Shown piece by piece: positions 1-9,070 of a stretch of DNA of 19,409 bases. How positions within the stretch are numbered: the stretch's first letter is position 1; each line of letters begins with the position of its first letter. The DNA lies in NCBI GenBank assembly GCA_014323965.1, contig JACONB010000002.1, positions 1-19,409 of the forward strand, read 5' to 3'. Both the position numbers and the translations under genes were made by a program. Source of the DNA: Prochloron sp. SP5CPC1 (GTDB taxonomy: Bacteria; Cyanobacteriota; Cyanobacteriia; Cyanobacteriales; Prochloraceae). The notes beneath the pieces are model-generated. The model was not told the origin of the DNA. It searched no databases and saw only the letters and a list, made by a program, of their open reading frames with translations.

Positions 1-321
1 CCCACCATCTTAGGACTTACCCCAACATGGGCTGAAACAGAACCAAACCAATCGGCAACCTTGAGCAATGCCTTCGATTACCCGCAAGAATTCGTCGCCG
101 ACTACATGAATAACTGTACGAAAAGCGCAGCTACCAGAGGTTTACCCCCAGAAATGGCACCAGAATTATGTAGCTGCACCATCGCTAAGTTTCAAACCCA
201 ATATACCGTGGACCAGTTTGCCCAACTCCGCCAACAAGCGGACGAAAACGAACCAGCAGTAGTGGATAATTTTCTGGAAGTGGGCTTTGAGTGCCTAGAA
301 AGCATGTTCTACGAAGAGTAG
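1..321 (+). CDS. Small exported protein, 5' end outside the window
   Basis: The reading frame is open from base 1 and ends with TAG at 319-321. The visible N-terminus, PTILGLTPTWAETEPNQSA, looks like the end of a signal peptide with a possible cleavage after TWA, so the real start lies upstream of the window and the TTG at 61 is internal. The mature part has about 90 residues and four cysteines (NNC, LCSC, FEC), as in a small secreted or periplasmic disulfide protein. It is followed after 87 bases by the ABC1 kinase gene on the same strand. I do not recognise a named family. The function is unknown. The coding call rests on the signal peptide end, the cysteine pattern and the lack of any competing frame. 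Confidence 0.7.
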   Translation, partial: PTILGLTPTWAETEPNQSATLSNAFDYPQEFVADYMNNCTKSAATRGLPPEMAPELCSCTIAKFQTQYTVDQFAQLRQQADENEPAVVDNFLEVGFECLESMFYEE

Positions 322-408
322 GGGGTTGCCATTTCCCTATTGGGGAGTATAACATCAAGGAATGTGTATTTTTGTATACAGCGCTTAATTTAAAAGCAGC
401 AAAAAAGA

Positions 409-2076
409 GTGAGTCAGCATTCAACGGTGTATTCAGACCAGTTCCTCAACCCAATGGGTTTCAGACGCTACGATCCAGAAGCTATCGCCCGTTACTATCG
501 CGGACGACTTTGGCAAGTAATCTGGCGAACCTTGACCATCCTCTGGTACTTTACCACCTTTATACTCCACCTACTGTGGGACAAATGGCGAAACCAAAGT
601 AATCTCGTTAAATTCCAACGGGCCAGGGAACTGCGAGAAATCCTCACTCGTCTTGGACCTACCTTTATCAAAGTAGGACAGGCTCTCTCCACCAGACCTG
701 ACCTAATTCCCCAGGACTTCCTAGAGGAACTGATTAAACTCCAAGATCAATTACCTCCTTTCGATAGAGTTACCGCCTTTGCTATTCTGGAAACGGACTT
801 AAACCGTCCCCACGACTCCATTTATAGGCAAATTTCCCCTCAACCAGTAGCTGCTGCTAGTCTCGGTCAAGTCTACCGGGCTGTACTCCATACGGGAGAA
901 GAAGTAGCGGTGAAGGTGCAGCGTCCTCATTTGCGCCCTATTCTCACCCTGGACCTCTATTTAATGCGCTGGGGTGCTAAATTGTTCGCCCCCTGGCTCC
1001 CTCTAAACCTAGGTCACGACCTCACCCTCATTGTGGACGAGTTTGGAACTAAGTTATTTGAAGAAATCGACTATCTCCAGGAAGCAGAAAACGCCGAAAG
1101 ATTTGCTGCTAATTTCCAAAACGACCCAGAAGTTAAAGTTCCTCGCATTTACTGGGAATACACCAGTCATCGCGTCCTCACTTTAGAATGGATTAACGGT
1201 TTCAAACTGACAGATACAGAAAATATCAAAGCCGCAGGGGTAGATCCGGATGCAATTATAAGGATTGGGGTCACCTCAGGATTGCGCCAACTCTTAGAAC
1301 ACGGGTTTTTTCACGCAGATCCCCACCCAGGGAACCTCTTTGCCACTCCTGACGGTCGTATGGCTTATATTGACTTCGGAATGATGGATAAACTGGAGGA
1401 AGATACGAAAGAAACTCTGGTAGACTCCGTGGTACAGCTCATTAATAAGGATTATTCAGCTTTAGCACATGATTTTGTCAAACTGGGCTTTTTAACCCCC
1501 GATACAGATATTACACCCATTATTCCCGCTTTAGAAGAAGTATTGGGCAATGCTATCAACGAAAGCGTCGGAGACTTCAACTTCAAAACTATTACCGAGC
1601 GCTTTTCCGGGTTAATGTATGAATATCCTTTCCGGGTACCCGCTAAATTTGCCCTGATTATCCGTTCTTTAGTCACCCAAGAAGGATTAGCCTTAAGTCT
1701 CAATCCCAACTTCAAAATCGTCGAAATTGCCTATCCCTATGTATCCCGTCGTCTGTTAACCGGAGAGTCAGAACAAATGCGACGTCGTTTGCTAGAGGTG
1801 TTATTTAAGGAGGGCAAATTCCAATGGCAGCGCTTAGAAAACATGATTGCTATCGCCCGTTCAGAGTCTGGCTTCAATATCTTACCTACTGCTCAGTTGG
1901 GTTTCCAATACCTCCTCTCTGAAGAAGGTGAGTATTTGCGCCGTCAAGTAATTTTAGCATTAATTGAGGATGATAGACTGCATACAGAGGAAGTGCAACG
2001 TCTTTGGACTTTAGTAAAAGACGACTTCGGACCTCAAAACTTATTTAATGTTGCTCTGAGTGCCTTACAGGTATAA
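409..2076 (+). CDS. ABC1/AarF/UbiB-family atypical kinase
   Basis: A 555-residue member of the ABC1 (UbiB/AarF/ADCK) atypical kinase family. Family members act in isoprenoid-quinone, prenyl-lipid or plastoglobule-type metabolism; the substrate here is not known. Family marks are complete: KVGQ (K88, Q91) followed by STRPDLIP, the alanine-rich nucleotide loop AAASLGQVY (about 148-156), the lysine of VAVKVQRP (K169), the catalytic stretch FHADPHPGNLF (D304, N309) and the metal-binding DFG at 322-324 (YIDFGMMDKL). A hydrophobic stretch near residues 38-56 (WRTLTILWYFTTFILHLLW) could associate with membrane. The GTG at 409 has only a weak ribosome site. An in-frame ATG at 454 is an alternative, but the sequence upstream of it resembles family N-termini only loosely. 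The C-terminus (LFNVALSALQV) looks somewhat shorter than in relatives as I recall them. No damage is seen. Confidence 0.95.
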   Translation: MSQHSTVYSDQFLNPMGFRRYDPEAIARYYRGRLWQVIWRTLTILWYFTTFILHLLWDKWRNQSNLVKFQRARELREILTRLGPTFIKVGQALSTRPDLIPQDFLEELIKLQDQLPPFDRVTAFAILETDLNRPHDSIYRQISPQPVAAASLGQVYRAVLHTGEEVAVKVQRPHLRPILTLDLYLMRWGAKLFAPWLPLNLGHDLTLIVDEFGTKLFEEIDYLQEAENAERFAANFQNDPEVKVPRIYWEYTSHRVLTLEWINGFKLTDTENIKAAGVDPDAIIRIGVTSGLRQLLEHGFFHADPHPGNLFATPDGRMAYIDFGMMDKLEEDTKETLVDSVVQLINKDYSALAHDFVKLGFLTPDTDITPIIPALEEVLGNAINESVGDFNFKTITERFSGLMYEYPFRVPAKFALIIRSLVTQEGLALSLNPNFKIVEIAYPYVSRRLLTGESEQMRRRLLEVLFKEGKFQWQRLENMIAIARSESGFNILPTAQLGFQYLLSEEGEYLRRQVILALIEDDRLHTEEVQRLWTLVKDDFGPQNLFNVALSALQV

Positions 2077-2094
2077 TCTCTTCCTGATTGCGGT

Positions 2095-2407
2095 TTGAAA
2101 ATCATGTATTATTATTTCCCACAACCACCCTACTTGTTGCTCCTCGTCGGTTTATTTATCTCTATCACCTGTGGGATAGCTTTTAAAGCTATTTTAGAGC
2201 AAAAGGTACAGAAATGGATGAAAACACCTTCCCCACAAATCCTAAAGGAAATGCAAGGGATAGAATTCAAGTTACCATTCCTGGGTATATGGAGTATCCT
2301 TGATAACGACTATTTTCATTGCTGCTCTCATTTGGACTCAACTAGGTAAACTGTTAGTAGAGTTCCAAAAAGGTGGCTCAAAAGCATTAGATTTAGATTC
2401 CTTCTAG
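2095..2407 (+). pseudogene. Small membrane-protein gene broken by an internal deletion and frame change
   Basis: The first part (TTG 2095 or ATG 2104 to about 2290) encodes a hydrophobic segment, YLLLLVGLFISITCGIAF, then a basic linker and LKEMQGIEFKLPFLGI. The open frame then runs into nonsense and stops at 2347. From about 2282 another frame continues sensibly, WVYGVSLITTIFIAALIW, then TQLGKLLVEFQKGGSKALDLDSF, and stops with TAG at 2405-2407. That tail resembles the C-terminus (second membrane helix, QLG..L, GGSKALDLDSF) of a small cyanobacterial membrane-protein family I recall but cannot name. The two halves meet where the family has another stretch of hydrophobic residues, so a deletion of roughly 20-25 codons that also changed the frame is likelier than a one-base slip. 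A sequencing error would not remove the middle. It lies 18 bases after the ABC1 kinase gene and may have been cotranscribed. Confidence 0.7.
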
Positions 2408-2409
2408 GT

Positions 2410-2483
2410 GTAGGTTGGGGAGAGCGCCAGCGTTACCCAACATGGGTTGGCGCTGTTGGGTTTCGTGCCTCAACCCAACCTAC
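2410..2483. repeat. Extragenic palindromic element with GTAGGTTGGG-type ends
   Basis: The ends are inverted: GTAGGTTGGGG at 2410-2420 and CAACCCAACCTAC at 2471-2483. Inside lies a second hairpin, AGCGCCA (2423-2429) with TGGCGCT (2448-2454), and within it CCCA-ACA-TGGG. This type of GTAGGTTGGGTTGAGG palindrome is common between cyanobacterial genes. Standing between the convergent 2095 gene and parA, it could also end transcription from either side, but there is no clear U tract. Confidence 0.7.
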
Positions 2484-2521
2484 GAATGTAAATACCGAGC
2501 CCACACACATTGCTATAATAA

Positions 2522-3264
2522 CTAATTAGCTAACTTAGTTAACAACTCTTGAGTTAACATAGTAAAAGCTTTTGCCCCCGATGAATTAGGTTTAGATAGC
2601 ACTACTGGCCGAAAACTATCCACCGCTTTAGCAACATTCACGTCCATAGGAATGGAGTTTTGGAAGAGTACCTCCGGGGGAAAATCTTCAGTTATTCGCT
2701 TCATTACTTGTTTATAATAACGATTGAAGAGAGTACTCCCTGAGAGAATGAAAACTATGCCCAATAATTGTAGCTCTGTATTACCATGATTTTGTTTCAG
2801 TTTCTTAATACGTCTTTCCAGTAATTGAATACCGACAATAGATAAAGGTTCAGGGCGAGCGGGAAGTAGGTAAAAATCGCTGGCTGCAATACCACTACGA
2901 GTTAATAAATTGTAACCCGGAGGACAATCTATGATGATAAAATCGTACTGGGAACGCAATGGTTTTAAGAGGGTAGATATCAATCCCCCTTCAAGTTCTT
3001 GCCAAACTGTGTTAAAATTAAGTTCCGGTTCCAACATAGCCTGTTTGTGGAGCATTTCCGACACTAAATACTCATCGTACAGTTCCAAGTTTTGGCAAAT
3101 TCATGGGGGGACATTAAACTGAGAGTCCCGTTAATTTGGGAGTCTAAATCTATCACCAAGACTCGTTTGCCGTGATTTTTAGCTAAACTTGTTGCTAAGT
3201 TGACCGTGAGAGTGGTTTTCCCCACACCACCTTTCATATTGACTGTACTAATAACAAATACCAT
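2522..3264 (-). pseudogene. ParA/Soj-type ATPase gene with internal deletion and frame change
   Basis: Reading on the minus strand, the ATG at 3264 (SD-like GAGG about ten bases upstream, better than the TTG at 3279) begins MVFVISTVNMKGGVGKTT, a deviant Walker A motif (KGGVGKTT) of the ParA/MinD class. This is followed by RVLVIDLDSQINGTLSLMSPHEFAK, the A' aspartate region. The frame then stops at 3064. A second frame takes over at about 3088 with ELYDEYLVSEML, and continues through the Walker B strand YDFIIIDCPPGYNLLTRS and the C-terminal VNVAKAVDSF and NSSGAKAF motifs to the stop at 2519-2521. In orphan cyanobacterial ParA proteins, as I recall them, some 45-55 residues lie between EFAK and the LYDE block. 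They are absent here, so this looks like a deletion that also shifted frame. No parB is adjacent. Originally it would have been a partition or positioning ATPase. Confidence 0.85.
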
Positions 3265-3290
3265 GATAAAAATCCTCAAAGCATGAGTTG

Positions 3291-3306
3291 TTCTAGTTTG
3301 CTAGAA
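3291..3306. promoter_or_regulatory. Inverted repeat upstream of parA, possible operator
   Basis: TTCTAG-TTTG-CTAGAA is a perfect inverted repeat with 6-bp arms, centred about 35 bases upstream of the parA ATG at 3264 (minus strand). ParA-family genes are often autoregulated through inverted repeats in their promoters, so an operator is plausible. This is inference from position and symmetry only. Confidence 0.35.
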
Positions 3307-3326
3307 TACATATAGCACGTACCATA

Positions 3327-3354
3327 CCAGTGACCAGTTACCAGTTACCAGTTT
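3327..3354. repeat. Heptanucleotide tandem repeat (CCAGTKA)
   Basis: Four consecutive 7-bp units read CCAGTGA, CCAGTTA, CCAGTTA, CCAGTTT. Short tandemly repeated heptamers of this kind (STRR sequences) are typical of filamentous cyanobacterial intergenic DNA. The rest of 3280-3423 holds the parA upstream inverted repeat and a C-rich stretch (about 3409-3434) but no gene that I can see. Confidence 0.75.
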
Positions 3355-3423
3355 GACAGGTAGGATGCTTGGAAAATTGCTGACAGGTAAGGGTTCTAAC
3401 TTAGAAGCAAACCCACCCCCATC

Positions 3424-6400
3424 CACCCACCCCTCTATGGGAGCCGTGGCAATGATACTTTAGACGGTACTAGGGGTAGCTTTAATCTACTCCATGGGAG
3501 CCCAGGGGATGATGTGTTATATGCAGGTCCGAGCAATCGCCTCAATGGTAGCTCCGGAGATGATATCTTATTTGCAGGTTCTGGGGATAGCACTCTGAGA
3601 GGAGGTTCAGGTGATGACCAGTTTTGGATTGTTAATGGGGAACTACCCAATGGAGTTAATTATATTAGTGATTTTGGGCGGGACCTTGATAAAATTGTCG
3701 TTAATTTGGATGAGGTAAATAGCTTCTCAGACCTAAATCTGGTACAAAGAGGGCGGAATACTATTATTTACATAGGAACCATTTCAGTAGCAGTAATATG
3801 GAGAAATCAGGCTTTAAATGAAGATGATTTCCTCTTTGTCGAGGACAATACTGGACCCACAATTAGAGCAGAATTGGTAAATGATACCGGGGTGAACGAT
3901 AGTGACAGAATTACCTCTGACAGTACCATTGAAGGTACAGTAACAGACTCTAGTGAGATTATTAGTTTGACAGCTTCGTTACCCTCTGAGGATACTGTTG
4001 TGGAAGTGAAGGATAATGGGAGTTTTACCTTCGTACCAGGTACTTTACCCGACGGTGACCATAATCTAACACTTTCCGCAGAAGACGCAGCGGGGAATTT
4101 GAGTTAGATTTCTATATCCTTTACCTTAGATACCACAGCTCCCACAGCAATTATAGCTAATTCCCTGGACACTACTTCTACGGTTATTGAGGTGAATTAT
4201 AGTGAGGCAGTTTCTGGGTTGGAAGTGGGGAATTATACCCTCACTTTGGGGGAAGAAGTCATTCCTGTGGAGAGTGTGGAAGCAATTAATTCCAGTTTAC
4301 AACAACTCAATTTAGGTACTCGTTTAAATGCAGGGAATTACCAGCTAAGTATAACGGGGGTTTCTGATTTGGCTGGAAATGTAATAAATAATCCTGTTGT
4401 TTTAGATTTTACAGTTAGCGGTGCCCCTGTGGAAATATCTCCCACTTCAGGGGAGGAAATGGTTAGTTTGAACCAAAACCCTGTGGTGCGGTTTGGGAAA
4501 AAGGTGGACCCTACTACGGTTAATGAGAATACTTTCGCCCTTATTGCGAATGGGGAAACGGTAGGGGGAAGAATTGCGGTTTCTAGTACGAGAGAGTTTG
4601 CTACTTTCTTCTCTGATACAGCCCTACCTGCTTCAACATCAGTAAGGATAACAGTAGTAGGTGATGGGATTATGGGGCTGGATGGGGTAGCTCTGGATGC
4701 TGATGGGGATGGGACTCCTGGGGGAACTCTGACCGCTGATTTTAGTACTCTGCCCCTGATTCAAATTGATGGTACAAATATAACAGGTTATGTTTATGAT
4801 TCCTTTAACTTGGATGCAGAGGGGAACAATGTTCCGGTAGTAGGGGCTACGGTGCGAGTAGATGCCCTGCCAGAAGTGTTTGCAGTGACGGATTCTGAGG
4901 GGTTCTTCCGGTTGGAGAATGTACCTGCACCTTTGGTAGCTGTACATATTGATGGGGGCACGGCCACTAATGCACCGGAAGGATATACTTATGCTACGGT
5001 AGGTAAGATATTTGAAAGTGTGCCGGGTCAGGAGATACAACTGACCCACCATGGGCAGCTGTTCGATATCTTCCTCCCTACCATTGCTGATAGCGATATT
5101 CAGGACTTGTCGGCGACAGAAGATACAGAGGTAGGGATTGGGAGCGCTGGCGTAGCGCAATTACAGGAAATGTTCCCGGAGGTGGAAACTAGTACCTGGG
5201 AGTTGTTGCAGGTGACTTTTCCTGCGGGTTCCGCTCAGGATGAGGCAGGGAATGTGGCCACGACGGCGGTGATAGTTCCCGTGAATCCGGAGAGGTTACC
5301 TGCTCCCTTACCACCCCATTTGAACCCTGAGTTGGTGATTTCCATACAAGCGGACGGGGCGACCAATTTTGACGTGCCTGCTCCTGTAGTATTCCCGAAT
5401 TTGGAGGGGTTGGCTCCGGGGGAGAAGTCTTTGCTGTTCTCCTTTAATCACGATTCTGGGAAATTTGAGGTTATTGGCACTGGTACTGTGAGTGAGGATG
5501 GTTTGCGGGTTGTTTCTGATCCGGGTGTGGGGATTTTTGCTCCGGGGTGGCATTTTACTCAGCCTGGAGTTCAACATGAAGAAATGCCTGAAAGAGATGA
5601 TTGTGAAGGTATAGGGGACAATGCCTTAACAGCTTTAAGACAGGGACTTGCGGCTATTGCCTCAGGGATATCTGCTGTTTCTGGTACAATAGATATTTTA
5701 CCTTGGGAGAATATTCCTTTAGCTGGTTATGTTCTTGATAGTAAGTTAAATATTATTTCGCTACTGACTGGTATTGCTGCTGATTATCTTGCCCAAGGAG
5801 AAGTATCAGATGGAACTAGAGCGCAAGCCTTAGCTTTGTACGCAAATTTAGAATTTGGATGGATTCCAAGTGTTGGATGGATTGCAAGCACTCCTGTCGA
5901 TATAGCTTCAGCAGGAATAGGTTGGAATGCATATTCACAGCAAGCAAATAAGGGATCTGAAGCATTTAATAATTTTACCGATCAGTTATTTGACTGTCTA
6001 GACCAGGAAATTCTACAGCCTATTGCTGAAGCATTTGAAAGGATCGGACAATATATTGGAGATCTTGCTGAGAGAGTAATTGATGGAGTTGTGAGTAGTG
6101 CAGAAGACATAATCAACTTTATCTTTGAATTTGGTGATGCTCTTATTGATGAGATTACAGAAGAAAGACGCTCTGAACTCGAAAAAAAGCTCGATCGAGC
6201 TGATAGGGCACTGGAAGATCTAAAGCAATCTGGAGAGAATACAATTCGAGAGATTATTAGAAATGAAGTTCCACTTCCAGTATTACCACCATCTGAAATT
6301 CCTTTACCTTCTATAGAAAAACTAAAGGATTATCTATTCAATGTTATAGGTCAAATTACAAGTCCAGCAGTTGGTGCTTTTTACTCTGTAGAGACAACAA

Positions 6401-8670
6401 GTAGTCAAGTGTTGGCTAGAGGAATATTAAATGACAGTGGTTCTTGGAATGCTGTACTACCTTCCAATAGATTATTGCAGGTTTCATATTACGATCCTGT
6501 AACTTCATTGACTTGGCAAGATTTTATCCTTACAGGTAATAGTGGTTCTTCATCTCAAGAAAGGCGATTAATTGTTCAACAATCAGCAGTAGATTCTGAT
6601 AATGATGGTCTCCCGGACATAGCAGAGGCTGCTATTGGAACAGCTTCAGATAATTTCGATACTGATGGTGATGGAATAAGTGACATAGCAGAAATCGAGC
6701 AAGGACTAGATCCCCTCGGCGATCGCGGTTTCCCCACAGGAATAATTGCCAGTCTCCCCCTACAAGGTGAAGCAAATGCAGTAGTAGTGGAAGGGGACAC
6801 CCTCAATGAGCAAAATCAGACTGCCTATGTGGCTACAGGTTCCCACGGGCTGGCAATTATCGATGCTGGGCAGTTCAATAATCCCATTGTTTTGGGGCAA
6901 TTAGATTTAGCAGGAGATGCTACAGATATTGCAGTGGACCCCAATTTACAGATTGCTGCGGTAGCTACTAATAGCGGTGGATTGCAATTGGTGGATGTAT
7001 CGGATCCCATGGTGCCAATTTTGAGCAGAGCTATCAATATCTCTGTTAATCAGGTAGAAATCTTCGATGGGATAGCCTATGCAACCGTTGGGACTTCCTT
7101 AAGGGCGATCGACTTGCTCACAGGAGAGGAACTCCACAATACTACTTTACCTGGTTCAGGTACAGTGACAGGACTTGCGCGGGAAGGGACTAATCTCTAT
7201 GCCTTTGCCTCTGGGGGACGTACCCTATCTGTTATCGATATTGCTCAAACAAATGCAATCAATGTTATTGGTCAATTCAATGTGCAGATTTCCGATATCG
7301 TGAGTGTATTCGCAGCCAACGATATTGTGTACTTAGGTGGTGCGGGATTTGCTACTCCCAATGGTTTGGTCACAATTGATGTATCTGATCCAACCGCCCC
7401 AACACTGATTAGCGGACCCGATCAATTCTTTGACACAAGAGCACTCGCTTTGAATGGATCTGGTATAGCCCTAATTGGCAGCGAAATAGAAGGACGTGGA
7501 GTAGGCATTTATAATGTTGCAGATCCAACCGATACCAATAACTTCATCACACAAATAGCTGCTCCTGGCAGAGCATTATCTATTGCCATTGCATCTGGTA
7601 TTGCCTACGTTGCGAGCGATACAGGTGGTTTAGCCGTAATCAACTATCTCCCGTTCGATAATCAAGGACAAACGCCAAGTATTAGTATTACCAGTGCAGT
7701 AGATGTGGATCCCAATTCAGAAGGGGTTCAAGTTACAGAAGGAGGAGATATTCCTATTGGAGCAACTGTCGCCGATGACGTACAAGTGCGGAATGTGGAA
7801 TTGTTGGTAAATGGGGAAGTTGCGAGTAATGACGTTTCCTTCCCCTTTGAGTTGAGGGCGATCGCTCTCAGCGACGATCCCGATGCTACCACTGTGGAAG
7901 TTCAAGCAAGAGCGACAGACACAGGAGGCAATGTTGCTTTGTCCAATCCCCTGACTTTTGAGCTAGTGCCTGATACTTTCGCGCCGTTGGTTCAAAGTAC
8001 AACACCAACTGCTGATATTTCTGCCATTAACGTTTCAGCCTTCACTATTACCTTTAACGAAGCCCTTGATACAACCATAGTAGATCCATCGGGCATTACA
8101 GTCCTTAATCTGGGTGAAGATGGCGAAAATGGCGGTGATGACGATACCTCCGTGACAATCCAAACCGTTGAGACACCTTCCGAGCGTCGCTTAGTCATCC
8201 TGCCAAATGCCCCCTTGGAAACCTTCAGGACTTATCAAGTCACCCTGGATCCCTCAATCATTCAGGATCGTGCTGGCAACCCCCTGGAATCTGCGTTTTC
8301 TTTCCAGTTTGCGAATACTGTTGAACCCGGCAACAGTCGAGAAGATGCACCAATAATTGATGTCGTTACTTCTCCTAAATCCTTCACCAACATTATCGAT
8401 AGCAATAATCCTGTAGACTACTATCGCCTAGAATTGCCAGAAGGAGACACTAGCTATGACTTCAATCTAACCTTGGATGGATTGAGCGCCAATGCGGGAG
8501 TGAGGATACTAGACAGTAATCAAAACACAGTGCTTCAATCCAGCTATAACGATACTGAAGCCAAAAACCTCAGCCTCTTCCTAACACCAGGAACCTATTT
8601 CATCCAGATAATACAAGGCTCCTCCATGCCAGCCCTCTATAATCTAACCATCCAAGCAAATGCTATGTAA
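3424..8670 (+). pseudogene. Giant multidomain secreted or surface protein (RTX, Ig-like, LVIVD, PPC), 5'-truncated, with in-frame TAG
   Basis: One frame is readable from about 3424 to the stop at 8668-8670, interrupted only by TAG at 4105-4107. Domains in order: RTX calcium repeats (about 3439-3620; GSSGDDILFAG, RGGSGDDQFWI), an Ig-like fold crossing the TAG (about 3850-4430), an SbsA-type Ig-like domain (about 4430-4765), a carboxypeptidase-regulatory-like fold (about 4777-4960), a long helical, AT-richer part with no domain I know (about 5600-6370), TSP3-like repeats (DSDNDGLPD, DTDGDGISD; about 6592-6715), an LVIVD beta-propeller (about 6740-7665; LVDVSDPMVP, TIDVSDPTAPT), another Ig-like domain, a second SbsA-type domain (about 7970-8320) and a PPC-like C-terminal domain (about 8333-8667). 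No start codon with a ribosome site precedes the RTX repeats, and GTG 3514 lies inside a repeat, so the 5' end is lost. The part after the TAG is a 1492-codon open frame with no further damage, so the TAG may be recent. Relatives are exported calcium-binding adhesins or envelope proteins. Confidence 0.8.
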
Positions 8671-8769
8671 GTGCAGCTCGTTCCTGAAGTTAACCCGTAA
8701 GGGCACAGATTGTGCGCCCTCCAAAAATCCTCACCAGGCGCACAGACATGGGCTTTATCTATGGTTGGT

Positions 8770-9040
8770 ATAATAGAGTCCCGTTGCTCAATTCGCCTCA
8801 AAGGTTACGACTACTCTCAAACAGGAGCCTATTTTGCCACCCCCCGCGCCTGCAAAATTGTTGCCCCGGAATGGGAGCGATCTGCGGTAGCAGATCCGGT
8901 GTTTCACCCCGGATCGCCTCCCATTAGAAATATAGCAGGGATGATGAATGGGGTGATTATGGCATCGCCCAATCATTTACACGATATTGTCGTTATCACC
9001 GAAACCCGGCGGAGCAGCGAGCACGCACATACCAGGCACA
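8770..9040 (+). pseudogene. Remnant of a REP-associated tyrosine (Y1/IS200-like) transposase
   Basis: In one frame the sequence gives SIRLKGYDYSQTGAYF (about 8788-8835), then KIVAPEWERS, then after an inserted repeat PPIRN and VIMASPNHLHDIVVIT (about 8959-9003). These match the N-terminal RLKGYDYSQ.GAYF block and the EW-RSP-IRN ... VIMPNHLHGIVVIT block of the cyanobacterial RAYT/Y1-transposase family, whose HxH metal motif is here HLH. About 25 residues between the first two blocks are deleted, MPNH has become MASPNH, and the C-terminal part with the catalytic tyrosine is gone. A 41-nt HIP1-nested element sits inside the EWERS/PPIRN junction without breaking frame. No functional start is evident. 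The rest of 8671-9070 holds no other gene that I can see. Confidence 0.75.
8877..8917. repeat. 41-nt HIP1-nested element, copy 1
   Basis: The element starts GCGATCTGCGG and ends CCCCGGATCGC. It is identical over all 41 bases to 17352-17392. Removing 33 bases restores a single GCGATCGC and a continuous transposase-family reading (EWERS joined to PPIRN), so it looks inserted into a HIP1 octamer. Internally it has GGATC...GATCC-type symmetry (CAGATCCGG facing CCGGATCGC). Confidence 0.85.
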
Positions 9041-9053
9041 TACCAGGACAAAA

Positions 9054-9070
9054 GGTGGGCAATGCCCACC
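9054..9070 (-). terminator. Hairpin just after the Rpn-type gene (possible terminator / REP-like palindrome)
   Basis: GGTGGGC-AAT-GCCCACC is a perfect 7-bp stem with a 3-base loop. Read on the minus strand it directly follows the stop codon of the gene ending at 9071 and is followed by TTTTG, as in a weak factor-independent terminator. The same motif is also a widespread extragenic palindrome in cyanobacteria, and it lies beside a RAYT remnant, a family that mobilises such palindromes. Confidence 0.55.

Noticed and set aside
2511..2519. TGCTATAAT extended -10 match on the plus strand before parA's 3' end
   Set aside because: No plus-strand gene follows for more than 900 bases; an antisense RNA is possible but unsupported.
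3327..3354. CRISPR array
   Set aside because: The repeats are contiguous heptamers with no spacers, and no cas genes are present.
5141..5159. GAGCGCTGGCGTAGCGCAA as another nested mini-element
   Set aside because: It has short self-complementarity but no HIP1 ends, no second copy in the window and no clear disturbance of the protein.
4639..5160. 173-codon minus-strand frame within the giant protein gene
   Set aside because: It opposes a continuous multidomain coding frame and has a composition typical of antisense shadows.
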